This document shows, one piece after another, positions 1 through 8,228 of a stretch of 34,189 nt of DNA. Within the stretch, counting starts at the first letter, position 1, and each line of letters begins with the position of its first letter. The position numbers were made by a program, and so were the translations under genes. The notes under the pieces are model-generated. The model did not search any database and was not told the DNA's origin. It was given only the letters and a program-made list of their open reading frames with translations. The DNA is from an uncultured Acetobacteraceae bacterium. GTDB taxonomy: Bacteria; Pseudomonadota; Alphaproteobacteria; Acetobacterales; Acetobacteraceae. The stretch lies in the NCBI GenBank assembly GCA_903918195.1, contig CAIXDS010000291.1, positions 1 through 34,189 on the forward strand. Reading direction: 5' to 3'.

Positions 1-90
1 CCCAAAACCCTTAAGACGAATGGGTTCTAAGGGCTCCGCCCTTAGCGGGGTCCAGGGGCAGAGCCCCTGGCCTTCCTTCACCCGATTGCC
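1..90 (+). repeat. Composite palindromic repeat, partial copy cut by the window start
   Basis: The sequence matches positions 17,333-17,415 almost base for base. Reading rightwards it holds the end of a long GA/CT-rich arm (CCCAAAACCCTTAA), a hairpin of the form CTAAGGGC-loop-GCCCTTAG and a hairpin CCAGGGGC-AGA-GCCCCTGG. It ends in CCTTCCTTCACCCGATTGCC, a terminus shared with several other copies. The left part of the long arm is missing only because the window begins here. No gene is seen between this copy and the small gene at 240-398. Confidence 0.85.
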
Positions 91-222
91 CTGTGTCGGC
101 ACGAACACAGCGACGCAACGGCCGGCCGGTTCGGCCGTACGTGCCGTGGAAGTATGCACCCGCATCACCGTTCCGTGATCCATCCGTGACGGGATTTAGG
201 GCCGTGATCATATGGGCGCAAA

Positions 223-242
223 TGATCCCGGCGCCGGGATCA
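223..242. promoter_or_regulatory. Perfect 20-bp palindrome at the end of a small gene
   Basis: Both strands read the same over the whole 20 bp (half-site TGATCCCGGC). It overlaps the stop codon of the small gene at 240-398. It could be a transcription end, since it is a strong hairpin but lacks a T-run, or a protein-binding site. Sequence alone does not separate these. Confidence 0.4.
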
Positions 243-398
243 GTCCTCGTTCGGGTCGGTGCGGTCCGGCATGTCGCGGCGGCGGGCCGCCTCGGGCGGG
301 TCGGACTCGGCGCCACGGGCCGGGGGTTGGCTGCGCCGGAGGGCGTCCGGCAGCAGGTCGCGCGCCAAAGCGAGGCGACGGAAATCATGCTGAAACAT
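240..398 (-). CDS. Small hypothetical protein, 52 aa
   Basis: A 52-residue frame starts MFQHDFRRLALARDLLPDAL and ends DRTDPNED. It is charged, soluble and rich in Arg, Asp and Pro, with no signal peptide or membrane segment. Support comes from a GGAG eight bases before the ATG and from codons with strongly GC-rich third positions like those of the neighbours. Longer frames overlapping it on both strands are low-complexity and Arg/Pro-rich, and I take them as shadows. No family is recognised. The perfect palindrome at 223-242 overlaps its stop codon. Confidence 0.5.
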   Translation of the reverse strand: MFQHDFRRLALARDLLPDALRRSQPPARGAESDPPEAARRRDMPDRTDPNED

Positions 399-479
399 AG
401 TGTTCGCTCCGGTTCCGTGCGTCGGCAGTAAAGCAGGAAATAGTCACCAGGAGGTGACCGGAGAAGACCGACCCGGGGC

Positions 480-502
480 GGGCCGGACAATGCGTCCGGC
501 CC
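480..502 (-). terminator. Hairpin downstream of the KP-repeat protein gene
   Basis: A perfect nine-base-pair stem (GGGCCGGAC / GTCCGGCCC) with a five-base loop lies 12 bases beyond the stop codon of the minus-strand gene at 515-820. There is no T-run after it, so it is either a weak intrinsic terminator or a 3'-end stabilising hairpin. Confidence 0.45.
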
Positions 503-514
503 GAAGTGACAAGG

Positions 515-820
515 TCAGTTGGTCTTGGGGGTGGTGGGCGCGCCGGCAACCTGGGGTTCCTGCGTCACCGGCGCATGGCTGCCGGCCTTGTCGGTCATGA
601 CCGCCCCCTGGTCGCCAGGCTTGCCGCTCACCGGCTTGCCCGCACCGGGTTTGCCGGCATCCGGCTTGCCCGCGTCCGGCTTAACCGTGTCCGGGCTGGC
701 GGCAACGCGGGTGACATGCTGTTTCGGGGCGGGGACGCTCTGCACGACCTGGGCCACGGCCGGCAGGGAGACGGCGCCGGTCAGCAGGGCGGCGAGCGCG
801 AGGCGGCTGAGGGTTTTCAT
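515..820 (-). CDS. Secreted Lys-Pro-repeat protein, 101 aa
   Basis: The N-terminus is a clear Sec signal peptide: MKTLSR, a hydrophobic core and a probable AVA|Q cleavage site near residue 23-24. The mature protein is short and disordered. Its middle (about residues 47-70) is a run of five-residue units of the type KPDAG/KPGAG/KPVSG, and the C-terminus is polar. A strong AAGGAG lies nine bases before the ATG, which fixes the start. No enzymatic domain is visible. A periplasmic or cell-surface role follows from the signal peptide and repeats only. The hairpin at 480-502 follows the stop. Confidence 0.8.
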   Translation of the reverse strand: MKTLSRLALAALLTGAVSLPAVAQVVQSVPAPKQHVTRVAASPDTVKPDAGKPDAGKPGAGKPVSGKPGDQGAVMTDKAGSHAPVTQEPQVAGAPTTPKTN

Positions 821-964
821 CGCTGGTGTCTCCTTCGATCCGGCATGAGCGCCGGGACATGAGAAGAAGACATTCAGGGAGCGGCGACCGTCGGGCGGGA
901 TGAAGGCGGCACCGCGGCAGCGGATGAAAAAACGGAAAGCCAGCGCCGTCAGCCGGCTGGCATG

Positions 965-1549
965 TCAGAGCGGGCTGGGCTGGGTGTCGAACTGGGCGTA
1001 GGCCGTCGCCACCCGGGCGACCGGCAGCGGCGGTAGATAGAGCAGCCGTTGCAGCGTTGCATCCGGACCGAGGGTGAACAAAGGCCCGGTCAGGGCTTGC
1101 GTCGCCCGCGCGGCATCGCCGGACACAGTGGCATTCTCGACCCAGATCATGGCGTCAACCACCGCCTGGGACGGCGCGCCCGGGACGACGCCAAGCACCT
1201 GGCGCACCTCCTGGCGCGCCTGCAGCATCCGGAGCTGATCCAGCGGCGAGGCATAGGCGTAGCGCGGATTGCTCGACAGTTCGCCGGACCAGTACTCCAG
1301 GGCGATCACCGCCCGTGCCGCCTCGACCGGGCGGCCGGCGGTGTGACTGGGGTCGGCGAACGCCCAGCCGGCGAAGCTCGCCGCCGCCTGGTCAACATCG
1401 CCATTGGTGCCAAGCGCCGCCGGCGGCACAAAAGGGGTATCGGGCGGCGGCGTTATCGTTCCGCAGGCCGCCGGCAGCAGCGTCGCGGCGGCGAGCAAAG
1501 AAAGGCGGCGCGCCAAGTTGCACGGGCCGGAAAGAACAATCCCGGGCAT
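965..1549 (-). CDS. Putative lipoprotein, 194 aa
   Basis: The chosen ATG gives MPGIVLSG, a basic patch (NLARR), a hydrophobic stretch and the lipobox LPAAC, so Cys29 would be lipidated. An upstream GTG at 1636 would add 29 residues ahead of the signal and is less likely. The mature part starts with a Pro-rich linker (TPPPDTPFVPP). An Ala-rich, probably helical domain follows with W and Y residues (FAGWAFAD, ALEYWSGEL). No conserved family was recognised. The gene stands alone between the KP-repeat protein and actP, all on the same strand. Confidence 0.75.
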   Translation of the reverse strand: MPGIVLSGPCNLARRLSLLAAATLLPAACGTITPPPDTPFVPPAALGTNGDVDQAAASFAGWAFADPSHTAGRPVEAARAVIALEYWSGELSSNPRYAYASPLDQLRMLQARQEVRQVLGVVPGAPSQAVVDAMIWVENATVSGDAARATQALTGPLFTLGPDATLQRLLYLPPLPVARVATAYAQFDTQPSPL

Positions 1550-1773
1550 ATGAGATCCCGCTTTTCGTTGGATTGCAAAGGTGGATGCCGTCCCGGCGCG
1601 TTCAATGCCCGGTTGTTCAGTTGCCGGGTTCCGCACGGCACATCTGGGTGATCCGGTTCCACCAGACAGGCATTGCCTAGGTCTGAAAGTGGTTATTCAC
1701 GTGCATCGGAAACCTCGTCTGCCGACAGACGAAAAGGGGCGCCCCCCTGGTTCGGCGCCATCGCGCGGCTGCG

Positions 1774-3402
1774 TCAGTGCGACGACGCCCCCTCCGCCGC
1801 GATGCCGGTCTGGCTGCGGACGAACTGCGCATCGAACTTCGCGCGCTCGCCCCCCGCGCGCGCCGTGCGGTCGATCATCGAGAACAGCCAGCAGCCGATG
1901 AACGCCGCCGGCATGGAGAACAAAGCCGGCGCATTATACGGAAACGGCGCCGAACCGGCCGGGTTGCCGAGCACCACCACCCAGATCGACGGGCTGAGCA
2001 CGGTCAGCGTCACCGCCGAAATCAGGCCGAGCCAGCCGCCGAGCACCGCGCCCACCGTGGTCAGCCCTCGCCAGTACAACGACACGATCAGCACCGGGAA
2101 ATTGGCGCTGGCGGCGACAGCGAAGGCCAGCCCAACCATGAAGGCGATGTTCTGCTTCTCGAAGGCAATGCCCAGCCCGATGGCGACCATGCCGAGCACC
2201 AGCGTGGTGATCTTGGAGACCCGCAGTTCCTCCCGCTCATCAACGCGGCCGCGGCGCCACACGCCGGCATAGAGGTCGTGGCTGACCGCCGAGGCGCCGG
2301 CCAGCGTCAGCCCGGACACCACGGCGAGGATGGTCGCGAAGGCCACCGCCGAGATGAAGCCGAGCAGCAGGTCGCCACCCACCGCCTGGGCCAGCCACAC
2401 CGCCGCCATGTTGGCGCCGCCGCGCAGCTCCGAGCCGACCGGGCCGGTCAGGTAGTCCGGGTTCTGCGCGACCAGGGGGATCGCGCCGAAGCCGATGATG
2501 AAGGTCAGGATATAGAAATAGCCGATGAAACCGGTCGCCCAGAACACCGATTTGCGGGCTTCGCGGGCATCGGCGACGGTGAAGAAGCGCATCAGCATAT
2601 GCGGCAGCCCGGCAGCGCCGAACATCAGCGCGAGACCGAGCGAGATGGCCTCCACCGGGTTCGCCACGATCGTGCCGGGCAGCATGATCGCCTCGTGGTC
2701 CGGATGCACCTCGACCGCCCTGGCGAACAGCGCCGTCACGTCGAAGCCGAACTGCGCCAGCACCAGCACCGCGATCAGCGTGGCGCCGCCGAGCAGCAGC
2801 CCGGCCTTGATGATCTGCACCCAGGTGGTGGCGAGCATGCCGCCGAAGGTAACGAACAGCACCATCAGCACGCCGACCAGCACCACCGCGACGTTGTAGT
2901 CCAGGCCGAACAGCAGCCTGATGAGCTGACCGGCGCCGACCATCTGGGCGATCAGGTAGAACGCCACCACCACCAGCGTGCCGGCAGCGGCCAGGCTGCG
3001 CAGCGGCGTCGGCTCCAGCCGGTAGCTGACCACGTCGGCGAAGGTGAACGTGCCGAGGTTGCGCAGCCGATCGGCCATCAGCGTGACGATGATCGGCCAG
3101 CCGACCAGGAAGCCGACGGAATAGATCAGGCCGTCATAGCCGCTGGCATAGACCAGGGCGGAAATGCCGAGGAACGAGGCGGCCGACATGTAGTCGCCCG
3201 CAATCGCCAGGCCGTTCTGAAAGCCAGTGATACCGCCGCCGGCGGCATAGAAATCCGCCGTCGTGCGGGTGCGCCTGGCCGCCCACCAGGTCACGAACAG
3301 GGTAACCAGAACAACGCCCGCGAACATCGCGATGGCGGTGACGCCGGTCGCCTGCTGCTGCGCCGGATCGAACCCGGGACCGGCCGCCAGGGCCGGCATC
3401 AT
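1774..3402 (-). CDS. actP: Cation/acetate symporter ActP (sodium:solute symporter family)
   Basis: A 542-residue multi-spanning inner-membrane protein of the sodium:solute symporter family (TC 2.A.21), close in length to E. coli ActP (549). The family imports acetate and related short carboxylates with a cation. Visible ActP-like segments are [20 protein letters not shown] near residues 60-80, the [11 protein letters not shown] loop near 118-128, and the [12 protein letters not shown] segment near residue 265. The ATG overlaps the TGA of the preceding yjcH (ATGA), so the two are translationally coupled. Divergent from them is prpE, whose product would activate the imported acid. A role in propionate and/or acetate uptake is inferred from family and context. 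Confidence 0.93.
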   Translation of the reverse strand: MMPALAAGPGFDPAQQQATGVTAIAMFAGVVLVTLFVTWWAARRTRTTADFYAAGGGITGFQNGLAIAGDYMSAASFLGISALVYASGYDGLIYSVGFLVGWPIIVTLMADRLRNLGTFTFADVVSYRLEPTPLRSLAAAGTLVVVAFYLIAQMVGAGQLIRLLFGLDYNVAVVLVGVLMVLFVTFGGMLATTWVQIIKAGLLLGGATLIAVLVLAQFGFDVTALFARAVEVHPDHEAIMLPGTIVANPVEAISLGLALMFGAAGLPHMLMRFFTVADAREARKSVFWATGFIGYFYILTFIIGFGAIPLVAQNPDYLTGPVGSELRGGANMAAVWLAQAVGGDLLLGFISAVAFATILAVVSGLTLAGASAVSHDLYAGVWRRGRVDEREELRVSKITTLVLGMVAIGLGIAFEKQNIAFMVGLAFAVAASANFPVLIVSLYWRGLTTVGAVLGGWLGLISAVTLTVLSPSIWVVVLGNPAGSAPFPYNAPALFSMPAAFIGCWLFSMIDRTARAGGERAKFDAQFVRSQTGIAAEGASSH

Positions 3403-3701
3403 TGTGTGTCTTCCACGATCTCACGGATCAGCTGTTCGTACTCGCCGTTGGCGCGGGCGACATACCAGCCGGTGATGAGGATGGCCGACAGGATCACGCC
3501 GAGGCCGATCGGCAAGCCGAGCGTGACCACGCTGCCGATCTTCGTGGCCAGGAACGGCTTCTGGAAGGCGACGGCGTAGATGAAGCCGCCATAGATGACC
3601 ACCATGAGGACGGCGAGCTGGCGGCTGAACAGGCTGCGCTTGCGTTCCAGCTCGGCGAATTTCGGGTTGGCCCTGACCCGGCTGACGACGTCCGTGTTCA
3701 T
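3399..3701 (-). CDS. yjcH: DUF485 small membrane protein YjcH
   Basis: A 100-residue protein starting [18 protein letters not shown], with two predicted membrane spans (about residues 27-47 and 58-80) and a charged C-terminus. This is the DUF485/YjcH type that is usually encoded just before actP. I chose the ATG at 3701 because GGGAG precedes it, whereas the longer frame upstream lacks family similarity. The stop codon overlaps the actP start in an ATGA. The family accompanies ActP, but its own biochemical role is not established. Confidence 0.9.
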   Translation of the reverse strand: MNTDVVSRVRANPKFAELERKRSLFSRQLAVLMVVIYGGFIYAVAFQKPFLATKIGSVVTLGLPIGLGVILSAILITGWYVARANGEYEQLIREIVEDTQ

Positions 3702-4190
3702 CACGTTCTCCCAGTTGCCGCGGCCGGGAGTCCGCCCCCCGCCTTTCGCAAAGCGCAACAGTCTTGCGCTCTATCCCTGATGCATGGCTGTAATACAAGG
3801 ATCGACGTTTTTTCGGGACGGGATGCTGCAGACCCCTCCGCGCGCCCCTTCTGCAGCGACCGCATTGCCCCGCCCGCTCCGAGCACGTAATTTGCCCGGG
3901 CTGGCAGATCCCCGGGGCTTCGGCCCCGGGCAAACATCCGAGACGCTTCCGCCGGGGGTCACCCTCCGGCCAACGAAACGCAGGCAGGGAGACCCAGGAC
4001 GTGACCATTGCACCGATTGCGCATGCGCAGCGCCTGCTCCGCCCGGCGAGCCGGGCGGAGAGGATTCGCCACGTGCCGCCGTCCAGCGCCCGCGTCTGAG
4101 CCGCGCCGACCGGGAACGCCGGGGCGCCGCCGCCGACGTTTCGCATTCTGACATTCAATTATGTAACTGGTCGCACTCCAGGAGACGATA
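3702..4190. promoter_or_regulatory. Divergent intergenic region between yjcH-actP and prpE, with strong hairpins
   Basis: No convincing gene lies in these 489 bases. It must hold the promoters for both directions. Visible structures are a hairpin with an 8-bp stem closed by a TTCG tetraloop (3,911-3,930, CCCGGGGC/GCCCCGGG), a hairpin with a perfect 10-bp stem and CGAG loop (4,037-4,060), and a perfect 12-bp palindrome TGCGCATGCGCA (4,018-4,029). The two hairpins would lie in the prpE leader if transcription starts upstream of them. Whether they attenuate, stabilise or end a transcript cannot be told here. Confidence 0.5.
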
Positions 4191-6095
4191 ATGCCCGACA
4201 CCATGGCTCCCTCCCGCTACCCCGACACCATCGCCGCCTGGCGCCACGATCCCGAAGCGTTCTGGGCCGAGGCCGCGAAGGGCATCGACTGGGTCCGCCC
4301 GCCGGACCGCATCTTCGACCCGACATTGGGGCCGTACGGCCAGTGGTTCGCGGGGGCGGAGCTGAATACCTGCTACAACGCCCTCGACCGCCATGTGCTG
4401 GCCGGGCGCGGCGCACAGAACGCGCTGATCTGGGACAGCCCGATGACCGGGCGGATCGAGCGCTTCACCTATGCCGAACTGCTCGACCGCACCGCCCGCG
4501 TGGCCGGCGCGCTGGCAGGGCTGGGCGTGCAGCGCGGCGACCGGGTGGTGGTCTACCTGCCGATGATCCCGGAAGCCCTCATCACCATGCTGGCCTGTGC
4601 CCGCCTGGGCGCCATCCATTCGGTGGTGTTCGGCGGTTTCGCCGCCGCCGAGCTTGCCAAGCGCATCGAGGACGCCACCCCGCGCGTCATCGTCTCCGCC
4701 TCCTGCGGGCTGGAGCCGGGCCGCGTCATTTCCTACAAGCCGCTGCTGGATGCGGCCATCGCCTTCTCGGCGCACAAGCCGGAATCCACCCTGATCCTGC
4801 AGCGCCCGCAGGTCGCCGCCACCCTGATCCCCGGCCGCGACCACGACTTCGCCGCGGCCGAGGCCGCCGCCACGCCGCACGACCCGGTCACGGTCGCCGC
4901 CACCGACCCGCTGTATATCCTTTACACTTCCGGCACGACCGGCAAGCCCAAGGGCGTGGTGCGCGACAATGGCGGCCATGCGGTGGCGCTGCACCAGACC
5001 ATGAGCATGCTCTACGGCGTGCAGCCGGGCGACGTGTACTGGGCGGCCTCCGACGTGGGCTGGGTGGTCGGCCACTCCTACATCGTCTACGCGCCGCTGC
5101 TGGCCGGCTGCACCACCATCATGTACGAGGGCAAGCCGGTCGGCACGCCCGATCCGGGCGCGTTCTGGCGGGTCTGCTCCCAGCACGGGGTGCGCGCCCT
5201 GTTCACCGCGCCGACCGCGCTGCGCGCCATCCGTCAGCAGGACCCGGAAGCGTTGCACCTCGGCAAATACGATCTGTCGAAGCTGGAAACGCTGTTCCTG
5301 GCCGGCGAGCGCTGCGACCCGCCGACCGCCATCTGGGCGGCCGAGAAAATGCGCATTCCGGTGGTGGACCATTACTGGCAGACCGAAACCGGCTGGGCGA
5401 TCACCGCCGGCTTCAAGGGGCTCGGCCTGTTCCCGGTCAAGCCGGGCTCCGGCGGCCGGCCCTCGCCAGGCTACGACGTGCAGGCCCTGGACGATGACGG
5501 CCACGTGCTGCCGCGCGGCCAGGCCGGCAATCTCTGCGTGCGCCTGCCGCTGCCCCCGGGCTGCGCACCGACGCTGTGGAAGAACGAGGAAGGCTTCCGC
5601 ACCTCCTACATCAGCGACTTCCCGGGCTGGTACCGCACCGGCGATGCCGGCATCATCGACGAAGATGGCGATGTGTGGGTGATGGGCCGCACCGACGACA
5701 TCATCAATGTCGCCGGCCACCGCCTGTCCACCGGGTCCATGGAGGAGGTGCTGGCCTCGCACCAGGATGTCGCCGAATGCGCCGTGGTGGGCGCCAAGGA
5801 CGAACTGAAAGGCCAGGTGCCGCTCGGGCTGGTGGTGCTGAAGGCCGGGGTGAACCGGCCTCCGGAGGAGGTGACCAAGGAACTGGTGGCGCTGGTGCGC
5901 GACCGCATCGGGCCCGTGGCGGCGTTCCGCGAGGCCCGCATCGTGGCGCGGCTGCCGAAAACCCGCAGCGGCAAAATCCTGCGCGGCAGCATCCGGCGGA
6001 TTGCCGATGGGGAAACCGCCGTGGCGCCGGCAACCATTGATGATCCGGCGATCCTGGATGAGATCGGGGCGGTGTTGGCGGGGCGGCGGGGTTAA
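4191..6095 (+). CDS. prpE: Propionyl-CoA synthetase PrpE (AMP-forming acyl-CoA synthetase)
   Basis: A 634-residue enzyme that makes propionyl-CoA from propionate, ATP and CoA through an acyl-adenylate. It lies in the acetyl-CoA synthetase/PrpE branch of the ANL superfamily. Visible motifs are the P-loop-like YTSGTTGKPKG from Tyr245, ASDVGWVVGHSYIVY, the adenylate-binding YWQTETGW, YRTGD, and the C-terminal PKTRSGKILR with catalytic Lys595. The start NTCYNALDRHV and SASCGLEPGRV read as PrpE rather than AcsA. An AGGAG a few bases before the ATG fixes the start. It is transcribed away from yjcH-actP, consistent with a shared job in carboxylate uptake and activation. Some activity on acetate is possible. 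Confidence 0.93.
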   Translation: MPDTMAPSRYPDTIAAWRHDPEAFWAEAAKGIDWVRPPDRIFDPTLGPYGQWFAGAELNTCYNALDRHVLAGRGAQNALIWDSPMTGRIERFTYAELLDRTARVAGALAGLGVQRGDRVVVYLPMIPEALITMLACARLGAIHSVVFGGFAAAELAKRIEDATPRVIVSASCGLEPGRVISYKPLLDAAIAFSAHKPESTLILQRPQVAATLIPGRDHDFAAAEAAATPHDPVTVAATDPLYILYTSGTTGKPKGVVRDNGGHAVALHQTMSMLYGVQPGDVYWAASDVGWVVGHSYIVYAPLLAGCTTIMYEGKPVGTPDPGAFWRVCSQHGVRALFTAPTALRAIRQQDPEALHLGKYDLSKLETLFLAGERCDPPTAIWAAEKMRIPVVDHYWQTETGWAITAGFKGLGLFPVKPGSGGRPSPGYDVQALDDDGHVLPRGQAGNLCVRLPLPPGCAPTLWKNEEGFRTSYISDFPGWYRTGDAGIIDEDGDVWVMGRTDDIINVAGHRLSTGSMEEVLASHQDVAECAVVGAKDELKGQVPLGLVVLKAGVNRPPEEVTKELVALVRDRIGPVAAFREARIVARLPKTRSGKILRGSIRRIADGETAVAPATIDDPAILDEIGAVLAGRRG

Positions 6096-6111
6096 GGCAA
6101 GGAAAGCAAGG

Positions 6112-6155
6112 CCAGGGCTCTGCCCTGGACCCGGCAGGGGCCGCGAGGCCCCTGC
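6112..6155. terminator. Double hairpin between convergent prpE and motA
   Basis: Two perfect hairpins lie side by side in the convergent gap: CCAGGGC-TCT-GCCCTGG (6,112-6,128) and GCAGGGGCC-GCGA-GGCCCCTGC (6,134-6,155). The block shares its sequence (GGCCAGGGCTCTGCCCTGGACCC, split here by the loop) with the dispersed repeat family of this window. It is placed to stop transcription from both sides, though there are no long T-runs. Confidence 0.6.
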
Positions 6156-6174
6156 ACCCCATTCCATTAGCTGC

Positions 6175-7041
6175 TCAACCGATCTGCAGGTTTTGTACTG
6201 CGGTCTCCAACTCCAGAAAGCTTGGCATGTGCTGGGTCGGCGCCATCTTGCGGCCGTTCTCCACACTCACCTGCGGCGCGTTGCCCTGCAGATGCGCCAC
6301 CAGCACCGCACGGATCACTTCGAAATACTGGCCCTCCTCCTCCACCACGTTTTTGATCCGGGTGGAAACGGGACCGGCGATCCCATAAGCCAGCAGCACC
6401 CCCAGGAAAGTACCGGTCAGGGCGCCGCCGATCATGGCGCCCAGCACCGCCGGTGGCTCGGCAATGTGCGACATGGTCTTGATCACGCCCAGCACCGCCG
6501 CGATGATGCCCAGCGCCGGCAGCGCATCGGCGATGGTCTGCATCGCGTGCGCCGGATGCAATTCCTCGTTCAGCACTTTCTTGAGTTCCCGCGCCATCAG
6601 ATCCTCGATCTGGTGCGGATCGTCGGCATTCATGCCCACCATGCGCAGATAGTCGCAGATCATATCGCTGGCATGATGGTTGGCCAGGATCTTCGGGAAC
6701 TTCTTGAAGGCGGCGCTGTCATCCGGCTTCTCAATATGCGGCTCCAGCGCCATCGCGCCCTTGGTGCTGGCCAGCCGCGCGAAGAAGAACAACAGGCTGA
6801 GCATGTCGATGTAGTCGGCTTTTTTGTAAACTGCGCCTTTCATGATCTTGCCGAACGCGGCCAGCGTGTGTTTCACGTCGTGGATGCTGTTGGCCATAAC
6901 GAAAGTGCCGATCGCGGCACCGCCGATGGTCAGCAACTCGAACGGCAGCGCCTCGACCAACGGCTCGACGGCGCCGCCCGACGCGAGGTAGCTGCCGAAT
7001 ACGCAGACAAGCACGAAGACCAGGCCACCGATCGTCAGCAT
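6175..7041 (-). CDS. motA: Flagellar motor stator protein MotA
   Basis: A 288-residue inner-membrane protein of the MotA/ExbB superfamily. With MotB it forms the ion channel that drives flagellar rotation. Four membrane spans are visible: two near the N-terminus (about 3-20 and 35-50) and two around 172-192 and 200-224. The functional prolines of the family are Pro175 (ADALPALG) and Pro224 (IAGPVS). The charged rotor-contacting loop carries Arg89 and Glu100. It starts nine bases after the motB stop, so the two form one operon in motB-motA order. No other flagellar genes are in the window. Whether it uses protons or sodium is not decided by sequence, though protons are usual. Confidence 0.95.
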   Translation of the reverse strand: MLTIGGLVFVLVCVFGSYLASGGAVEPLVEALPFELLTIGGAAIGTFVMANSIHDVKHTLAAFGKIMKGAVYKKADYIDMLSLLFFFARLASTKGAMALEPHIEKPDDSAAFKKFPKILANHHASDMICDYLRMVGMNADDPHQIEDLMARELKKVLNEELHPAHAMQTIADALPALGIIAAVLGVIKTMSHIAEPPAVLGAMIGGALTGTFLGVLLAYGIAGPVSTRIKNVVEEEGQYFEVIRAVLVAHLQGNAPQVSVENGRKMAPTQHMPSFLELETAVQNLQIG

Positions 7042-7050
7042 GCGCGCCGC

Positions 7051-8121
7051 TCAGGGCTTCGGCGCCGATCGCAGCACCACGATCGCGATTCGCCGGTTCG
7101 CCGCCGCCAACGGATCGGCCGGCAACAACGGGTCGCGATCGGCATTGCCGGTGACGCTGCGAATGCGGGTCTCCTGCAGCCCCGCGTCGATCAGCAGCCG
7201 GCGGGTGGCATTGGCACGCTCGGCGGAAAGCTCCCAGTTCGACTTGTCGGTGCCGCGATAGGGGGCCGCGTCGGTATGGCCGGAAATCGAGATGGGTTCC
7301 GGCAGCTTCGCCAGCACCGGTCCCACCTTCTGCAGCAGCATGCGGGCGCGATCCTGCAGCACGGCCGAGCCGGTGGCGAACATCGGCTGACGCTCCTCGT
7401 CCATGATCTGGATGCGCAGCCCTTCCGGCGTCATGTCGATGGCAAGCTGGCGCCCGAGTTCGGCCAGTTGCGGATCGGCCCGCACCGCCGTGCGAATCTG
7501 CTCGGCGGCCTGCTCGAAGGCCGCGCGCTCCTCCCGTTGCAGTTCGGCGCGCAGCATCTTCGCGGTCTGCGCCTGTGACTGCGGGTCGGCGACCGAATCC
7601 GCCGCCGGGCCGCCGCCCGGCGCGCGGGTGCCGGATTGCGGCCCGGCGATCACCGCATTGCCGCTCGCGGTGCCGCTCTCGAGGCCGGAGTTGTGCTCGC
7701 GGTTCTGCGGGAGATCCTGCACGGACGTATCGGAATCTTCGTCGTCGGAGTCGGGCGGCGCCACCGCGTGCGCCGGAACGACGCTCATGACACCCCGGTC
7801 AGACACCAGCGATCCCTGCTCGTATGGCGTGCGGCCACCCAGCGGCAGACCGCTGCCCGAGGCGGCGCGGCCGAGCGAGGCGGTGGGGGAAAAATAATCG
7901 GCGATGCCGCGCCGCTGCGCCTCGGTGGTGGCGTTGAGCAGCCACATGAGCAGAAAAAACGCCATCATGGCGGTAATGAAATCGGCGTAGGCCACTTTCC
8001 AGGCGCCGCCGTGATGCGCCGATGCCACCGATTCCTCGCGCTTGATCACGATCAGCGTCGCCTTGCCGCCGGACCGCCGCTTGCCGTTCATGCTCAACCA
8101 CCGCCCGAAACCGATGGCCAT
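7051..8121 (-). CDS. motB: Flagellar motor stator protein MotB
   Basis: A 356-residue protein that anchors the stator to peptidoglycan and carries the ion-binding aspartate. The motif HHGGAWKVAYADFITAMMAF leads into one membrane span (about 44-63), with Asp47 as the channel aspartate. A long polar linker rich in Asp, Ser and Gly follows (about 80-190), as is common in alphaproteobacterial MotB. Then comes an OmpA-like peptidoglycan-binding domain (about 215-350) with ISGHTDAAPYRG and NRRIAIVV. The first ATG at 8121 is taken; a second in-frame ATG at 8091 (MNGKRRSGG) is nearly as good and neither has a strong ribosome site. It precedes motA by nine bases. Confidence 0.93.
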   Translation of the reverse strand: MAIGFGRWLSMNGKRRSGGKATLIVIKREESVASAHHGGAWKVAYADFITAMMAFFLLMWLLNATTEAQRRGIADYFSPTASLGRAASGSGLPLGGRTPYEQGSLVSDRGVMSVVPAHAVAPPDSDDEDSDTSVQDLPQNREHNSGLESGTASGNAVIAGPQSGTRAPGGGPAADSVADPQSQAQTAKMLRAELQREERAAFEQAAEQIRTAVRADPQLAELGRQLAIDMTPEGLRIQIMDEERQPMFATGSAVLQDRARMLLQKVGPVLAKLPEPISISGHTDAAPYRGTDKSNWELSAERANATRRLLIDAGLQETRIRSVTGNADRDPLLPADPLAAANRRIAIVVLRSAPKP

Positions 8122-8228
8122 TCTGCCGTCGGCGCGGTTAAGGAGCCCTTATCCGGGGCACCGTTCGGGCGAAAACAGGTTTCTCGAGATCCGCCGCGAC
8201 GCGTTCGGCGACCGGCGATCCGCGGCGT

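Noticed and set aside
11..490. A 159-residue minus-strand frame and a 112-residue plus-strand frame near the window start
   Set aside because: Both run through the palindromic repeat or low-complexity sequence. The 52-residue frame at 240-398 has better coding signs.
1716..1731. Hairpin CGTCTG-CCGA-CAGACG after actP as a terminator
   Set aside because: On the actP strand the T-run precedes the stem instead of following it, so it does not fit an intrinsic terminator.
1777..3579. A 600-residue plus-strand frame opposite actP and yjcH
   Set aside because: Composition is His/Arg/Asp/Gln-rich with no domain, and the other strand codes for a recognised transporter.
3784..4191. A 135-residue frame in the actP-prpE intergenic region
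   Set aside because: It covers the hairpins and palindromes, lacks a ribosome site and has no family likeness.
4155..6266. A 703-residue open frame on the minus strand opposite prpE
   Set aside because: It is the antisense of a clear, motif-rich enzyme gene, with His/Arg/Gly-rich composition. Long antisense frames are expected at this GC content.
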